A stretch of DNA of 64,000 nucleotides from an uncultured Devosia sp. (GCF_946479885.1 NZ_CAMLHM010000001.1:62001-126000); one strand, 5' to 3'. Positions 44,254-53,782 are shown, counted from the first letter of the stretch. A program made the numbers and translations. Notes: generated by a model from the letters alone, not told the origin.

Positions 44254-45645
44254 TCAGGCAGCGCGCGTACGCGCTGAAATGAAGTTTTCGACCGCAACCT
44301 GGTCGTTGGCGAGAACGCTCAGGCGCTCCTCGCGGGAGTGGAGATCGGACAGCCAGGCAGGCAATGCCGGCTCGATGCCCGCGGCGTCCTTGACGGCAGC
44401 CGGGAATTTGGCGGGATGCGCCGTTGCCAGCGTCACCATCGGCGTGGCGCCCAGATGGGTCCGCGCAACGTGCGCACCAACAGCGGTATGCGGATCGAGC
44501 AGGTAGCCGGACTTCTTCAGCGTCGCGGCAATGGTTGCCGCCGTCTCCGCCTCGCCGGTGGTGCCGGCCGCGAAGTCGCGGCGGATAGCGCCGAGGGCAC
44601 TGTCCGGCAAGGCAAAACCGCCGGACTGCTTCAACCCATCCATCATCCGCACCACGGCACCGGCATCGCGACCGGCACTCTCGAACAGCAGCCGCTCGAA
44701 ATTGGAGGAAATCTGGATATCCATGGACGGGCTGATGGTGGGCGCCACGCCGTTCATCTCGTAGCGGCCAGTATCCATGGTGCGCCGCAGGATGTCGTTG
44801 GCATTGGTGGCGATGATCAGCCGGTCGATCGGCAGGCCCATGGCCTTGGCGCAGTAGCCGGCGAAGATGTCGCCGAAATTGCCCGTCGGGACCGTGAAGC
44901 TCACCTTGCGGTGTGGGCTCCCGAGCGAGACTGCCGCAGTGAAGTAGTAGACGATCTGCGCGACGATGCGGCCCCAGTTGATGGAGTTCACACCCGACAG
45001 GCGCACGCGGTCACGGAAGCGGTGGTTGTTGAACATCGCCTTGACGATGTTCTGGCAGTCGTCGAACGTTCCTTCGAGCGCGATATTGTGGACGTTGGCG
45101 TCGAGCACCGTCGTCATCTGCAGGCGCTGCACCGGCGAGGTGCGGCCCTGGGGATGCAGAATAAAGATGTCGGTAGTGTCGCGGCCGCGGAAGGCCTCGA
45201 TGGCGGCCGAGCCGGTGTCGCCCGAGGTGGCGCCGACAATGGTCGCCTTGAGGCCGCGTTCGGCCAGGATATGGTCCATCACCCGGCTCAGGAACTGCAT
45301 GGCCACGTCCTTGAAGGCCAGCGTCGGGCCGTGGAACAGCTCAAGCACGAAGTGATTGGGCTCGAGCTCGAGCAGCGGGGCCACCGACGGGTGGCGGAAG
45401 GACGCATAGGCCTCGTCGACGATCGCCTTGAGCTTGTCAGGCGCAATCTCGTCGCCGGTGAAGCGGCTGATGATGGCATAGGCCACGTGGGCGTAGGACT
45501 TGCCGGCGAAGGAGGCAATCTCGGCGGCATCGACCTGTGGCCAGGTCTGCGGCACATAGAGGCCACCATCGGAAGCCAGGCCAGCCAGAACCGCGTCAGA
45601 GAAACCGAGCACGGGCGCCTGGCCACGCGTTGAGACAAACTGCAT
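44254..45645 (-). CDS. thrC: Threonine synthase
   Basis: A 463-residue PLP enzyme converting O-phosphohomoserine to threonine. The cofactor lysine lies in GPTLAFKDVAMQ near residue 111; ATSGDTGSAAIEAFRG and VPTGNFGDIFAGYCAKAMG are family motifs. The start reads MQFVSTRGQAPVLGFSDAVL. It lies in the leftward block downstream of SURF1, a position typical of this order, with no obvious functional tie to the oxidase. Confidence 0.96.
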   Translation of the reverse strand: MQFVSTRGQAPVLGFSDAVLAGLASDGGLYVPQTWPQVDAAEIASFAGKSYAHVAYAIISRFTGDEIAPDKLKAIVDEAYASFRHPSVAPLLELEPNHFVLELFHGPTLAFKDVAMQFLSRVMDHILAERGLKATIVGATSGDTGSAAIEAFRGRDTTDIFILHPQGRTSPVQRLQMTTVLDANVHNIALEGTFDDCQNIVKAMFNNHRFRDRVRLSGVNSINWGRIVAQIVYYFTAAVSLGSPHRKVSFTVPTGNFGDIFAGYCAKAMGLPIDRLIIATNANDILRRTMDTGRYEMNGVAPTISPSMDIQISSNFERLLFESAGRDAGAVVRMMDGLKQSGGFALPDSALGAIRRDFAAGTTGEAETAATIAATLKKSGYLLDPHTAVGAHVARTHLGATPMVTLATAHPAKFPAAVKDAAGIEPALPAWLSDLHSREERLSVLANDQVAVENFISARTRAA

Positions 45646-45715
45646 TTGGGAGGAAGTGCCCCTTTAGAATTGTTGCAACCTAGTCAAACAGGGGGTGAAC
45701 CGCAAGTTTGCTGGC

Positions 45716-46471
45716 TCAGCCCTTGCCTGCTGCCCGCTGGCGGGCCAGCCAGAAGCCGAGCATGACAACGGCAACAATGGCAAAGCCGTACCAGGTGTAC
45801 GCGTAGCCCAGATGGTTGTTGGGAAACTCGACCACCGTCTCGCCACCCTGCGGCAGTTCTCCGGCAGGACCGGCCGGCATATCGACATAGAAGGGCGCAA
45901 AGGGCGCCAGTGCCGGATCGACCATGGCAGCCAGGCGCTGCGGATCCCGCACCCATTCGATGCGATCTGAGGTGTTTGGACCGGGCGTCATCATGCCAGC
46001 AGCTTCAGCAGGTCGCAGCAGGCCCGATATGGTCACCTGCAGCTCGTCGCCCTCCCCGTCGGTGACGGCGGCTTCCTGGAAGTCCTGAGGCACGAAGCCA
46101 CGATTGACGAAGACCGTGCCGCCATCGGCCAGCACGAACGGCGTCACCACCCAGTAGCCGGGGCCGGCTGCGGCGCCGCGAGCATTGGCGAGGCTGGTGA
46201 AGACTGTCACGGTCTGGTTGTAACGGAAAGCACCGGTCAGCGAGACCGGCCGATAGTTGAGGGCGTCGACGTCGAGCCCTGCCCATTGGTCCTTGGGCGG
46301 CACGGGGACCGGGTCAGCGCCCAGCCGGGCGTCGACGGTGGCTATGAGCGCTTCCTTCTCGCCCAGCCGCTGCATCTGCCAGGTGCCCAGCCATACGCAG
46401 GCGACGGCAAGCGCCAGCATCAGTGCCACGAAGGTCCAGGTCATGACCGGATTGGGGCGACTCTGGCTCAT
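45716..46471 (-). CDS. SURF1 family cytochrome oxidase assembly protein
   Basis: A 251-residue protein with membrane helices at both ends (WTFVALMLALAVACVWLG and YGFAIVAVVMLGFWLA) and a periplasmic loop between. GTWQMQRLGEKEALI and GYWVVTPFVLADGGTVFVNRGFVP are SURF1 marks. It helps insert haem a into subunit I. The start overlaps the DUF983 stop by 4 bases. Confidence 0.95.
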   Translation of the reverse strand: MSQSRPNPVMTWTFVALMLALAVACVWLGTWQMQRLGEKEALIATVDARLGADPVPVPPKDQWAGLDVDALNYRPVSLTGAFRYNQTVTVFTSLANARGAAAGPGYWVVTPFVLADGGTVFVNRGFVPQDFQEAAVTDGEGDELQVTISGLLRPAEAAGMMTPGPNTSDRIEWVRDPQRLAAMVDPALAPFAPFYVDMPAGPAGELPQGGETVVEFPNNHLGYAYTWYGFAIVAVVMLGFWLARQRAAGKG

Positions 46472-46821
46472 TGATGCCCCTCGTGCGCGTCGTGCCGGTA
46501 TTGCAGCGCTACCAGCACGCCCTTGAACGGCGGCAGCAGCAGCAGAGACAGCACCAGCGTGGTGGGGATCCAGAGGATCAGATGCACATAGGGAGGCGGG
46601 TTGAACAGGGCGCCGACCAGCAGGGCCAGGCCGATGACGATGGGAGCCACCAGGAAGATCACGAAAATCGCCGGGCCGTCGCCGCTATCGGCGAATTTGA
46701 GGTCGAGCCCACACACGGCGCAGGCCGGCGCCACCTTGAGGTAGCCGGCAAACAGCTTGCCTTCGCCGCAACGCGGGCAGCGGCAGAGCAGTCCGGTCAG
46801 GATAGGCGACGGCTGGACCAA
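46468..46821 (-). CDS. DUF983 protein
   Basis: A 117-residue protein. The N-terminus has two CxxC pairs (CRCPRCGEGKLF and CAVCGLDL), consistent with a zinc ribbon, then two membrane helices. DUF983 genes are regular members of alphaproteobacterial cta operons; the function is not settled. I chose TTG 46821 because GGAG lies six bases upstream; longer frames would run back across the hairpin and into ctaE. It overlaps SURF1 by 4 bases. Confidence 0.82.
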   Translation of the reverse strand: MVQPSPILTGLLCRCPRCGEGKLFAGYLKVAPACAVCGLDLKFADSGDGPAIFVIFLVAPIVIGLALLVGALFNPPPYVHLILWIPTTLVLSLLLLPPFKGVLVALQYRHDAHEGHQ

Positions 46822-46840
46822 CTGGGTCTCCAAACAAATC

Positions 46841-46865
46841 GGGGCGCAGCTTCCGGCTGCGCCCC
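46841..46865 (-). other. Intercistronic hairpin between ctaE and DUF983
   Basis: A perfect 10-bp stem, GGGGCGCAGC (46841-46850) and GCTGCGCCCC (46856-46865). On the minus strand it is followed by GATTTGTTTG, a weak T-rich tract. It may act as a partial terminator or mRNA-stabilising end, lowering expression of DUF983 and SURF1 relative to the oxidase subunits. Confidence 0.65.
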
Positions 46866-46886
46866 GTGAATTCACGTCCGGGCCGA

Positions 46887-47720
46887 CTAGTGGTGAAGCG
46901 CGACGCCCCAGCTGCCCCATACATAGATGGAGGCAAACAGGAACAGCCAGACCACGTCCACGAAGTGCCAGTACCAAGCGGCAAATTCGAAGCCGAGGTG
47001 ACGCTCGGGAGTAAAGTGGCCGCGCAGCGCACGAACGAGGCAGACCAGCAGGAAGATGGTGCCGATCAGAACGTGGAAGCCATGCAGGCCGGTCGCCATG
47101 AAGAAGGTGGCACCGTACATGTTGCCGGCGAATGCGAAGCCGGCTTCGCTATATTCAAGCGCCTGTACGCAGGTGAAGACGGCGCCCAGCAGCACGGTCA
47201 GCACCAGGCCCCACTTGAGCCCCTCACGGTCGCCCTCGAGCAGCGCATGGTGCGCCCATGTGACAGTCGTGCCCGAGGTCAGCAGCAGGAGGGTGTTGAA
47301 CAGCGGCAGGTGGAAGGGGTCGAACAGCTCGACGCCCGTCGGCGGCCAGATGCCCGACGTGGCGGCAACGCGAGCATACTGCTCGACGTCGTCCATGCGG
47401 AAGAAGCCGTCGAAATAGGCCCAGAAGAAGCCGAAGAACACCATCACTTCGGAGGCGATGAACAACATCATGCCGTAGCGATGGTGCATCTGCACGACCG
47501 GCGTATGGAAGCCGCTGCTGGCTTCCTTGATCACGTCGCTCCACCACGCATACATGGTGTAGAGCACGCCAGCCAGACCGATGAAGAAGACGAACGGCGT
47601 CCATTCATGCATCCAGAAGATGGCACCCATCGCCATGATGAGCACGGCGGCCGACATCACAAACGGCCACGGGCTCGGCTCGACCATGTGGTAGTCGTGG
47701 TTCTTGGCTATGGCGGACAT
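46887..47720 (-). CDS. ctaE: Cytochrome c oxidase subunit III
   Basis: A 277-residue subunit with seven membrane helices. HDYHMVEPSPWPFVMS at the start, HHRYGMMLFIASEVMVFFGFFWAYF and a C-terminal HFVDVVWLFLFASIYVWG are diagnostic. It supports stable proton pumping of the aa3 oxidase. It starts 2 bases after the ctaG stop. Confidence 0.97.
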   Translation of the reverse strand: MSAIAKNHDYHMVEPSPWPFVMSAAVLIMAMGAIFWMHEWTPFVFFIGLAGVLYTMYAWWSDVIKEASSGFHTPVVQMHHRYGMMLFIASEVMVFFGFFWAYFDGFFRMDDVEQYARVAATSGIWPPTGVELFDPFHLPLFNTLLLLTSGTTVTWAHHALLEGDREGLKWGLVLTVLLGAVFTCVQALEYSEAGFAFAGNMYGATFFMATGLHGFHVLIGTIFLLVCLVRALRGHFTPERHLGFEFAAWYWHFVDVVWLFLFASIYVWGSWGVALHH

Positions 47721-47722
47721 GG

Positions 47723-48292
47723 TCAGCTTCCCTCGTTGTCTGAAGCGTAGAAAGTATAAGAGAGCGTGATCTCTTTGATGGTGTCGAGTTCGGGATTATC
47801 GGCGAGCTCGGGATCGACGAAGAACACGATCGGCATGTCCACGGTTTCACCGGGCTGCAGCGTCTGCTCGGTGAAGCAGAAGCATTCGATCTTGTTGAAA
47901 TAGACGCCGGCCTTTTCGGGCGAGACGTTGAATATGGCCATACCGGTAAGCGGCTGGTCCGAATTGTTGGTGGCGACAAAATTGACCGTGTCGACCTTGC
48001 CGATATTGTCGGTGATGTGCGCGGCCGGCGTTACCGTCCAGGGCAGGTCATTGGCGATATTGGAGTCAAAGCGCACCGTCATCTGCCGCGCAATCGAGCC
48101 CTTGGGCGCATCGCCGGCCACCTGCGTCGTGCCACCGAAGCCGGTGATCTGGCAGAACAGCTGGTAGATCGGCACCGAGGCATAGGCCAGGCCCACCATG
48201 CCCGCGGCAACGAACAAACCGGCCATCGCCACGCGCTTGTTGCGACGGGCGAGGGCAGGATCGATGCCGGGAACATGCAGCTCGGTCATCAC
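47723..48292 (-). CDS. ctaG: Cytochrome c oxidase assembly protein CtaG (Cox11)
   Basis: A 189-residue copper chaperone with one N-terminal helix and a periplasmic domain. The copper-binding pair is in NKIECFCFTEQ near residue 134, and YASVPIYQLFCQITGFGGTTQ follows the helix. It delivers copper to the CuB site of subunit I. Its start overlaps the small upstream gene by 4 bases. Confidence 0.97.
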   Translation of the reverse strand: MMTELHVPGIDPALARRNKRVAMAGLFVAAGMVGLAYASVPIYQLFCQITGFGGTTQVAGDAPKGSIARQMTVRFDSNIANDLPWTVTPAAHITDNIGKVDTVNFVATNNSDQPLTGMAIFNVSPEKAGVYFNKIECFCFTEQTLQPGETVDMPIVFFVDPELADNPELDTIKEITLSYTFYASDNEGS

Positions 48293-48471
48293 AGCGACCG
48301 ATCGAACAGGGCCGGTCCCATCTTGACGATGGTCAGCGTGTAGAAGGTGAGCGCGAACAGCGCGAGGGCAATGCCCAGGGCGATGGAGCGGCGGCGGCGG
48401 ACCCTGGCGCGGGCGGCGGCAAGCTCGAGCGACTCTGGTTCGACGCTGCGGATCTCATCGGGAGCACTCAT
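48289..48471 (-). CDS. Small single-helix protein of the oxidase operon (CoxF-like)
   Basis: A 60-residue protein: a hydrophilic, Arg-rich N-terminal half and one membrane helix ([20 protein letters not shown]). Its position between ctaB and ctaG with 4-base overlaps on both sides matches the small CoxF-type protein of alphaproteobacterial cta operons. Its role in assembly is inferred from location. Confidence 0.8.
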   Translation of the reverse strand: MSAPDEIRSVEPESLELAAARARVRRRRSIALGIALALFALTFYTLTIVKMGPALFDRSL

Positions 48472-49403
48472 GCGCCAAAGCCCCCGAAACGGGTGAGCAG
48501 GTTGTCGGTCATGAAGGCGAAGAAGACGATGAACAGGTAGCTCAGCGAGTAGTTGAAGAGGGTCCGCGCCGCCTTGCGCATGGCAATGTCTTCACGTGTC
48601 CGCAGCAAGCGCCAGGCCAGCAGCACAAAGGAAACGCCGGTGATCGCGGCGACCGAGGTGTAGATCCAGCCGGCAAAGCCAAACCAGGTCGGCAGCATGG
48701 CCGATGCCGCCAGGATCAGCGTGTAGACGAAGATCTGCAGCTTGGTCGATGCTTCGCCCACCACATTGGGCATCATCGGCACGCCTGCGGCGCCGTAGTC
48801 GGACTGCTTGTAGAGCGCCAGCGCCCAGAAATGCGGCGGGGTCCACAGGAAGATGATCAGGAACAGTACCAGGCTCTCGAACGACACTGTACCGGTGACC
48901 GCGGCCCAGCCGACGATAGGCGGAAATGCCCCAGCAGCACCGCCGATGACGATGTTCTGCGGCGTCGAGCGCTTGAGCCACATCGTGTAGATGACGGCGT
49001 AAAAGAAGATGGTGAAGGCGAGCAGGCCCGCGGCGACCCAGTTGGTCGCCAGCCCCAGCAGGGCAACCGAGAACCCCGACAGCACCATGCCGAAGACTAG
49101 AGCGTGCTCGCGTGGCATGCGGCCGGCGGGGATCGGCCGGTTCTGCGTGCGGCTCATGATGGCGTCGATATCGCTATCGTACCACATGTTGAGGGCACCC
49201 GACGCGCCAGCCCCGATGGCGATGCAGGCAATGGCGATGATCGCGATGACCGGATTGATGCCGCCTGGCGCGACAATCAGTCCAACGATGGCGGTGAACA
49301 CGACCAGTTGCATGACCGATGGCTTCAGCAGCGCGAGGTAGTCCTCCACGCGCGCTTCGCCGGCCATGCCGGGCAGGTTCCTGCTGTCGTCGATCAGAGC
49401 CAA
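48468..49403 (-). CDS. ctaB: Protohaem IX farnesyltransferase
   Basis: A 311-residue UbiA-superfamily enzyme that makes haem O, the precursor of haem A. The prenyl diphosphate site is [20 protein letters not shown] near residue 75, and the second acidic loop is near [15 protein letters not shown]. About nine membrane helices. I chose TTG 49403 ([11 protein letters not shown]) since the frame further upstream runs into ctaD; another start at the internal ATG 49364 is possible. Confidence 0.93.
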   Translation of the reverse strand: MALIDDSRNLPGMAGEARVEDYLALLKPSVMQLVVFTAIVGLIVAPGGINPVIAIIAIACIAIGAGASGALNMWYDSDIDAIMSRTQNRPIPAGRMPREHALVFGMVLSGFSVALLGLATNWVAAGLLAFTIFFYAVIYTMWLKRSTPQNIVIGGAAGAFPPIVGWAAVTGTVSFESLVLFLIIFLWTPPHFWALALYKQSDYGAAGVPMMPNVVGEASTKLQIFVYTLILAASAMLPTWFGFAGWIYTSVAAITGVSFVLLAWRLLRTREDIAMRKAARTLFNYSLSYLFIVFFAFMTDNLLTRFGGFGA

Positions 49404-49456
49404 GGGCCTAGCCTTCGTTGGTGGATGGGGGCCGCGCGAACGCGGCCCTCGATATC

Positions 49457-51154
49457 TTAGTGTGCGTTGGTCGAGTCGATCTTGGGCAGCGTGGTGAACT
49501 GGTGGAACGGCGGCGGGCTGGACAGGGTCCATTCCAGCGTCGTTGCGCCCTCACCCCACGGGCTGTCACCGGCCGGACGCTTCTTACGGGCGGCTTCCCA
49601 GGTCGCGTAGAAGAAGATCAGCATGGCGACGAAGGTGACGTAGTAGCCGAACGAAGAGATGCGGTTGAAGAAACCAAATGCATCCGGGTAGTCGATGTAG
49701 CGACGCGGCATGCCGGCAAGGCCGAGGAAATGCTGCGGGAAGAAAATCAGGTTCACGCCGACGAACATGACCCAGAAGTGCAACTGAGCCAGGAACTCGT
49801 TGTACATGTAGCCGAACATCTTGGGGTACCAGTAGTACCAGGCCGCGAAGATCGAGAACACGGCACCCAGCGACAGCACGTAGTGGAAGTGGGCAACCAC
49901 ATAGTAGGTGTCGTGCAGGGCACGGTCGGCACCGGCATTGGCCAGCACCACACCCGTCACACCACCAACGGTGAACAGGAAGATGAAGCCGATGGCCCAG
50001 AGCATGGGCGACTTGAAGGTGATCGAACCGCCCCACATGGTGGCGATCCACGAGAAAATCTTCACGCCAGTCGGCACCGCGATGACCATCGTGGCGGCCA
50101 CGAAGTAGCGCTGGACGTCAAGGCTGAGGCCGGTGGTGTACATGTGGTGGGCCCACACGACGAAACCGACGAAGCCGATGGCGACCATGGCATAGGCCAT
50201 GGCCATGTAGCCGAAGACCGGCTTGCGGCTGAAGGTCGAGACGATGTGGCTGATGATGCCGAAGCCCGGCAGGATCATGATGTACACTTCGGGGTGGCCG
50301 AAGAACCAGAACAGGTGCTGGAACAGGACCGGGTCGCCGCCCTTGGCCGGAGCGAAGAAGGCGGTGTCGAAGTTGCGGTCGGTCAGCAGCATGGTGATGG
50401 CGCCGGCCAGGACCGGCAGAGCCAGCAGCAGCAGGAAAGCGGTCACCAGCACGGACCAGGCAAACAGCGGCATCTTGTGCAGCGTCATGCCCGGGGCGCG
50501 CATGTTGAAGATCGTGGTGATCAGGTTGATCGCGCCCAGGATCGAGCTGACGCCCGCGACGTGCAGCGACAGAATGGCGAAGTCCATGGCCGGACCAGGG
50601 TGACCCACGGTCGAGAGCGGCGGATAGACAGTCCAGCCGCCGCCGAAGCCGAGGCCGCCAGGACCACCGGCACCCTCAAAGAACAGGCTCATCAGCAGCA
50701 GGATGAAGGCCGGCGGCAACAGCCAGAAGGCGATGTTGTTGATGCGCGGGAAAGCGGTGTCCGGCGCGCCGATCATCAGCGGGGCGAAATAGTTGGCAAA
50801 GCCGCCCATCGTGGCCGGCATGACCACGAAGAACACCATGATGAGCGCGTGCGCGGTGGTGAACACGTTGTACATGTTCTTGCCCGCGTCGAGCGCCTCG
50901 CCACCGGACAGGCCATAGACCATGGCTGCAAGGCCGTGGAAAATCTGGATGCCGGGCTCCTGGAGTTCCATGCGCATGACGCCGGACAACAGGCCACCGA
51001 TGATCCCCGCGACGATCGCGAAGACCAGGTACATGATGCCGATGTCTTTGTGGTTGGTCGAATAGACCCAGCGGCGCCAGCCGGTGGGTTCATGGTGCGA
51101 AGCGGCGTCGTGGCCGGTCGCGTGGGCTTCGAGGTGGGCGGTTGTGTCAGCCAT
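49457..51154 (-). CDS. ctaD: Cytochrome c oxidase subunit I
   Basis: A 565-residue haem-copper oxidase core subunit with 12 helices. [17 protein letters not shown] carries the CuB histidine and the cross-linked Tyr. [11 protein letters not shown] and [10 protein letters not shown] are conserved, and the haem ligands in HFHYVLSLG are present. The N-terminus has a His-rich stretch ([17 protein letters not shown]). This is the aa3-type oxidase, the main terminal oxidase under oxygen. Distance to ctaC is 25 bases. Confidence 0.98.
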   Translation of the reverse strand: MADTTAHLEAHATGHDAASHHEPTGWRRWVYSTNHKDIGIMYLVFAIVAGIIGGLLSGVMRMELQEPGIQIFHGLAAMVYGLSGGEALDAGKNMYNVFTTAHALIMVFFVVMPATMGGFANYFAPLMIGAPDTAFPRINNIAFWLLPPAFILLLMSLFFEGAGGPGGLGFGGGWTVYPPLSTVGHPGPAMDFAILSLHVAGVSSILGAINLITTIFNMRAPGMTLHKMPLFAWSVLVTAFLLLLALPVLAGAITMLLTDRNFDTAFFAPAKGGDPVLFQHLFWFFGHPEVYIMILPGFGIISHIVSTFSRKPVFGYMAMAYAMVAIGFVGFVVWAHHMYTTGLSLDVQRYFVAATMVIAVPTGVKIFSWIATMWGGSITFKSPMLWAIGFIFLFTVGGVTGVVLANAGADRALHDTYYVVAHFHYVLSLGAVFSIFAAWYYWYPKMFGYMYNEFLAQLHFWVMFVGVNLIFFPQHFLGLAGMPRRYIDYPDAFGFFNRISSFGYYVTFVAMLIFFYATWEAARKKRPAGDSPWGEGATTLEWTLSSPPPFHQFTTLPKIDSTNAH

Positions 51155-51179
51155 TTATAGTGTCCCCTGACCCTTTGTC

Positions 51180-52103
51180 TTACTGTACAGCCGCAAGCGT
51201 CGCGTTGCCGGCGGCATAGTCGCCACCCTTGAACGCTTCAATGAAAGCCGCGAATTCTTCCTTGGTGACCACGCGAACGGCGATCGGCATGAAGGCATGG
51301 TCCTTGCCGCAAAGCTCCGAGCACTGGCCATAGTAGATGCCGGTTTCCCGCGCGTTGAACCAGGTCTCGTTGAGACGGCCCGGCACGGCGTCGATCTTGA
51401 TGCCGAAGGACGGCACGGCGAAGGCATGGATGACGCCAGTCGGATCGGCCGTCACCTGAACCCGCACGGTGGTGTCGACAGGAACGACGAGCTCGTTGTC
51501 CACGGCCAGCAAGCGGGGCTGACTCGGCTTGCTCGCCGCGCGATCTTCTTCATTGAGCATGAAGGAATCGAAGAACAGCCCCTGGTCCACATATTCGTAG
51601 GACCAGGACCACTGTACGCCGGTGGCCTTGATGGTCAGCTCGGGCGCCGGAACTTCGACTTCGCCGAACGAGAAGATGTTGGCGCCAAGATATTTGCGCT
51701 CGCCATCGGGGGTGGTCAGCTGGTCGCTCAGCACGCCGAAAGACGGAATGGCGATGATGATGAGGATAACGACGGGCAGGACCGTCCAGACGATCTCGAC
51801 CAGCGTGTTGTGGGTGAAGCCCGCCGGAACCGGGTTCCGCTTGGCATTGTAGCGGATCATGATCCACACCAGCAGCGCCAGCACGAAAACCACGATCAGG
51901 CTGATGGTCCACATCAGGATGCCGTCATGGAAGGTCGTGATGGAGTCCATGATCGGGGTCACGGAGCGCTGCAGGTGGAACTGACCCGGCAGCGGATGGC
52001 CCGCAGTGTAGCCGGCCTCTTCCTGCGCGGTGGCCAGGGTCGGGATCAGCGCCATTGCGGCTGCCGAAAACGCCCCCATCTTTCTCAAGAACTGCCCGGT
52101 CAC
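51180..52103 (-). CDS. ctaC: Cytochrome c oxidase subunit II
   Basis: A 307-residue subunit that takes electrons from cytochrome c. An N-terminal signal peptide, two membrane helices, and a periplasmic cupredoxin domain with the CuA site CSELCGKDHAFMPI near residue 253 are visible, as is the aromatic electron-entry patch QWSWSYEY. Start is GTG 52103 with AGGGGG 6 bases upstream. First gene of the leftward oxidase operon. Confidence 0.97.
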   Translation of the reverse strand: MTGQFLRKMGAFSAAAMALIPTLATAQEEAGYTAGHPLPGQFHLQRSVTPIMDSITTFHDGILMWTISLIVVFVLALLVWIMIRYNAKRNPVPAGFTHNTLVEIVWTVLPVVILIIIAIPSFGVLSDQLTTPDGERKYLGANIFSFGEVEVPAPELTIKATGVQWSWSYEYVDQGLFFDSFMLNEEDRAASKPSQPRLLAVDNELVVPVDTTVRVQVTADPTGVIHAFAVPSFGIKIDAVPGRLNETWFNARETGIYYGQCSELCGKDHAFMPIAVRVVTKEEFAAFIEAFKGGDYAAGNATLAAVQ

Positions 52104-52429
52104 CTAAACCCCCTGTCGACTTCAATTGGTGTGTCCACACCGGGATTGAGGGGCGAAAACAGCGGCATAGCAAACGCCGCCCCGACTCAACCTCGGAGCG
52201 AAAAACTCTTCTCTGACCTAAATCACATCGCAAACGCCAAGTCCATTGCGGCAAGCGGCGGCACAACTGCGTCATATTGTGCGCCCGCCGGGCGTGGCGA
52301 CGCCTCAACCTCGCCGCAGTTCGACCGCATATCCCCAGCATTTCCGGGCCTTGGTTGACTTGGCCGCCTGCCTGTCGGAAACAGGAAAAGCCTCGTGCCA
52401 GCGCGCGATTCGTCGGGAGAATTGACAGA
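52104..52429. other. Divergent intergenic region upstream of ctaC
   Basis: About 325 bases between the oxidase operon and the IalB-like gene. I see a dyad GGTGTG-TCCA-CACC (52129-52142) and AT-richer sequence near 52200-52235, but no convincing promoter pair and no FNR-type TTGAT-N4-ATCAA site. No gene is visible. Confidence 0.5.
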
Positions 52430-52942
52430 GTGAAGCGGATTGTGAAGCGTCGTCTGGCCGGCTTGGGCCTGGCTCTGGTCGCCATCGCGAGCGCAACCGG
52501 CGCCGGCTTCGGTCAGGGCGTGGTTCGCGCCCAGTATGGCGACTGGCAGATGAGCTGCGATACGCCTCCCGGCGCCAGCTTCGAGCAGTGCGCCATCATC
52601 CAGAATGTCATGGCCGAGGACCAGCCCAATGTGGGCCTGTCGGTCATCGTGCTGCGCACCGCCGACCGTGAGGCCCGCCTGCTTCGCGTCCTGGCACCGC
52701 TCGGCGTACTGTTGCCGAACGGGCTTGGGCTCAATGTCGATGGCAAGGATATGGGCCGCGTCGCCTTCGTGCGCTGCCTGCCCAATGGCTGCGTGGCCGA
52801 GGTCGTGCTTGATGACAGCCTGATCGATACCCTGTCGAACGGCAAGGACGCCATCTTCGTTGTCTTCAAGACCCCGGAAGAGGGCATCGGCATTCCCGTG
52901 TCGCTCAACGGCTTCAAGGATGGCTTTGCCCAACTCCCCTAG
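52430..52942 (+). CDS. Invasion-associated locus B (IalB) family exported protein
   Basis: A 170-residue protein with a signal peptide (RLAGLGLALVAIASATGAGFGQ) and the IalB pattern: YGDWQMSCD, EQCAII, LRVLAPLGVLLPNGLGLNVDG, RCLPNGCVAEV. Four cysteines would form two disulfides in the periplasm. The family is named from a Bartonella locus but occurs widely in free-living alphaproteobacteria. GTG 52430 was chosen from frame and signal peptide; GTG 52442 is an alternative. The PilZ gene follows after 14 bases. Confidence 0.87.
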   Translation: MKRIVKRRLAGLGLALVAIASATGAGFGQGVVRAQYGDWQMSCDTPPGASFEQCAIIQNVMAEDQPNVGLSVIVLRTADREARLLRVLAPLGVLLPNGLGLNVDGKDMGRVAFVRCLPNGCVAEVVLDDSLIDTLSNGKDAIFVVFKTPEEGIGIPVSLNGFKDGFAQLP

Positions 52943-52956
52943 TTGGAGGGTTTGCC

Positions 52957-53202
52957 ATGACCGAAGAACACCGTATCGCGCCACGCCAGCGCGTCCTCAA
53001 GGGCGGGCGCATCGTCATCAATGACGGGTTCTCGACCTTTCAATGCACCGTGCGCAACCTGTCGCAGACGGGCGCTCGCCTCAAGGTCGCCGGCATTGTC
53101 GGTGTTCCCGACACGTTCGATCTGGTCATGGATGACGGGCGCAAGTTCGCCTGCACGATTGCCTGGAAGACCGAATTCGAGATCGGCGTTCAATTCGGCT
53201 GA
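52957..53202 (+). CDS. Single-domain PilZ protein
   Basis: An 81-residue PilZ domain, predicted c-di-GMP receptor. The binding motifs are present: RQRVLKGG (RxxxR) at residue 9-16 and NLSQTGARL ([DN]xSxxG) at about 34. GGAGGG lies 6 bases before ATG 52957. Transcribed with the IalB-like gene. It may respond to c-di-GMP made by the cyclase at 17061 or modulated by the protein at 37479. Confidence 0.88.
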   Translation: MTEEHRIAPRQRVLKGGRIVINDGFSTFQCTVRNLSQTGARLKVAGIVGVPDTFDLVMDDGRKFACTIAWKTEFEIGVQFG

Positions 53203-53213
53203 TCGAATCTCAT

Positions 53214-53249
53214 AAAAAAGCCGGACAAGCGCCTGGGCGCCGGTCCGGC
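53214..53249 (-). terminator. Intrinsic terminator (leftward)
   Basis: Outer arms GCCGGAC (53220-53226) and GTCCGGC (53243-53249), with an inner GCGCC/GGCGC stem. On the minus strand it is followed by TTTTTT. It suits termination of the DUF1127 transcript. The 3' region 53250-53410 also has a GCGCCGGC/GCCGGCGC hairpin (53363-53388). Confidence 0.75.
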
Positions 53250-53410
53250 AAGTCATCAGGAAACGGGACCGGAGGCAAAACCGGCCCGGGCGGGACGGCC
53301 CAAAGGGCCGACCCTGGAGATGGCACGACCGCTCGTAAACGAATGTTCGTACCAACAGAAAGGCGCCGGCTGGAGGTCGCGCCGGCGCAAGCTCGGGATG
53401 GGATAGCCTG

Positions 53411-53668
53411 TCAGGCGCGGGCGTTGCGGGCCCGGGCAGCGTTGAGGACGGGACCGGCATGCGTCTTGGCTGCCAGCGCAGCAGTGATGTCACTGCGCGA
53501 GATGCCGAGGTCGCTCAGCCGGTTGTGATCGAGCTCCAGCAGGGCCGACAGCGCTACCCGACGGGTACGAGCGGCTTGTGCCTTGACGATCCAACGCGCG
53601 AATGCAGCGAACGGATTGGCTGGCGTGGCGGCCGCAAGTGACCGCTCGCCGGGAAGCGAGAGAGCCAT
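53411..53668 (-). CDS. DUF1127 small protein
   Basis: An 85-residue basic protein. The C-terminal half has the DUF1127 pattern LSALLELDHNRLSDLGISRSDI. Short DUF1127 proteins bind RNA and affect phosphate/carbon metabolism in some alphaproteobacteria. ATG 53668 has GGAG 7 bases upstream. It is divergent from a LysR regulator, with a dyad between them, so it is a likely target of that regulator. Confidence 0.88.
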   Translation of the reverse strand: MALSLPGERSLAAATPANPFAAFARWIVKAQAARTRRVALSALLELDHNRLSDLGISRSDITAALAAKTHAGPVLNAARARNARA

Positions 53669-53759
53669 GATAGTCTCCAAACATGTGGTTGTGCCGAGGG
53701 AGGCGGCGGGTCCGTCGCGGGGTCTGCTGCGGCGATGTTGATGTGATACCGCTCTGGAC

Positions 53760-53782
53760 ATCTATTCGTCCAACAAATAGAT
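53760..53782. promoter_or_regulatory. LysR-type operator between DUF1127 and lysR
   Basis: ATCTATT (53760-53766), nine bases, AATAGAT (53776-53782), exact complements containing a T-N11-A core. It lies 38 bases upstream of the LysR start and about 91 bases from the DUF1127 start, as expected for a divergently acting LysR regulator. Confidence 0.65.

Noticed and set aside
49418..51160. 580-codon open frame antisense to ctaD
   Set aside because: Same type of shadow; cytochrome oxidase subunit I on the other strand is certain.
53411..53761. Longer DUF1127 protein starting at 53761
   Set aside because: The extension crosses the LysR operator-like dyad, and ATG 53668 has GGAG at the right distance.
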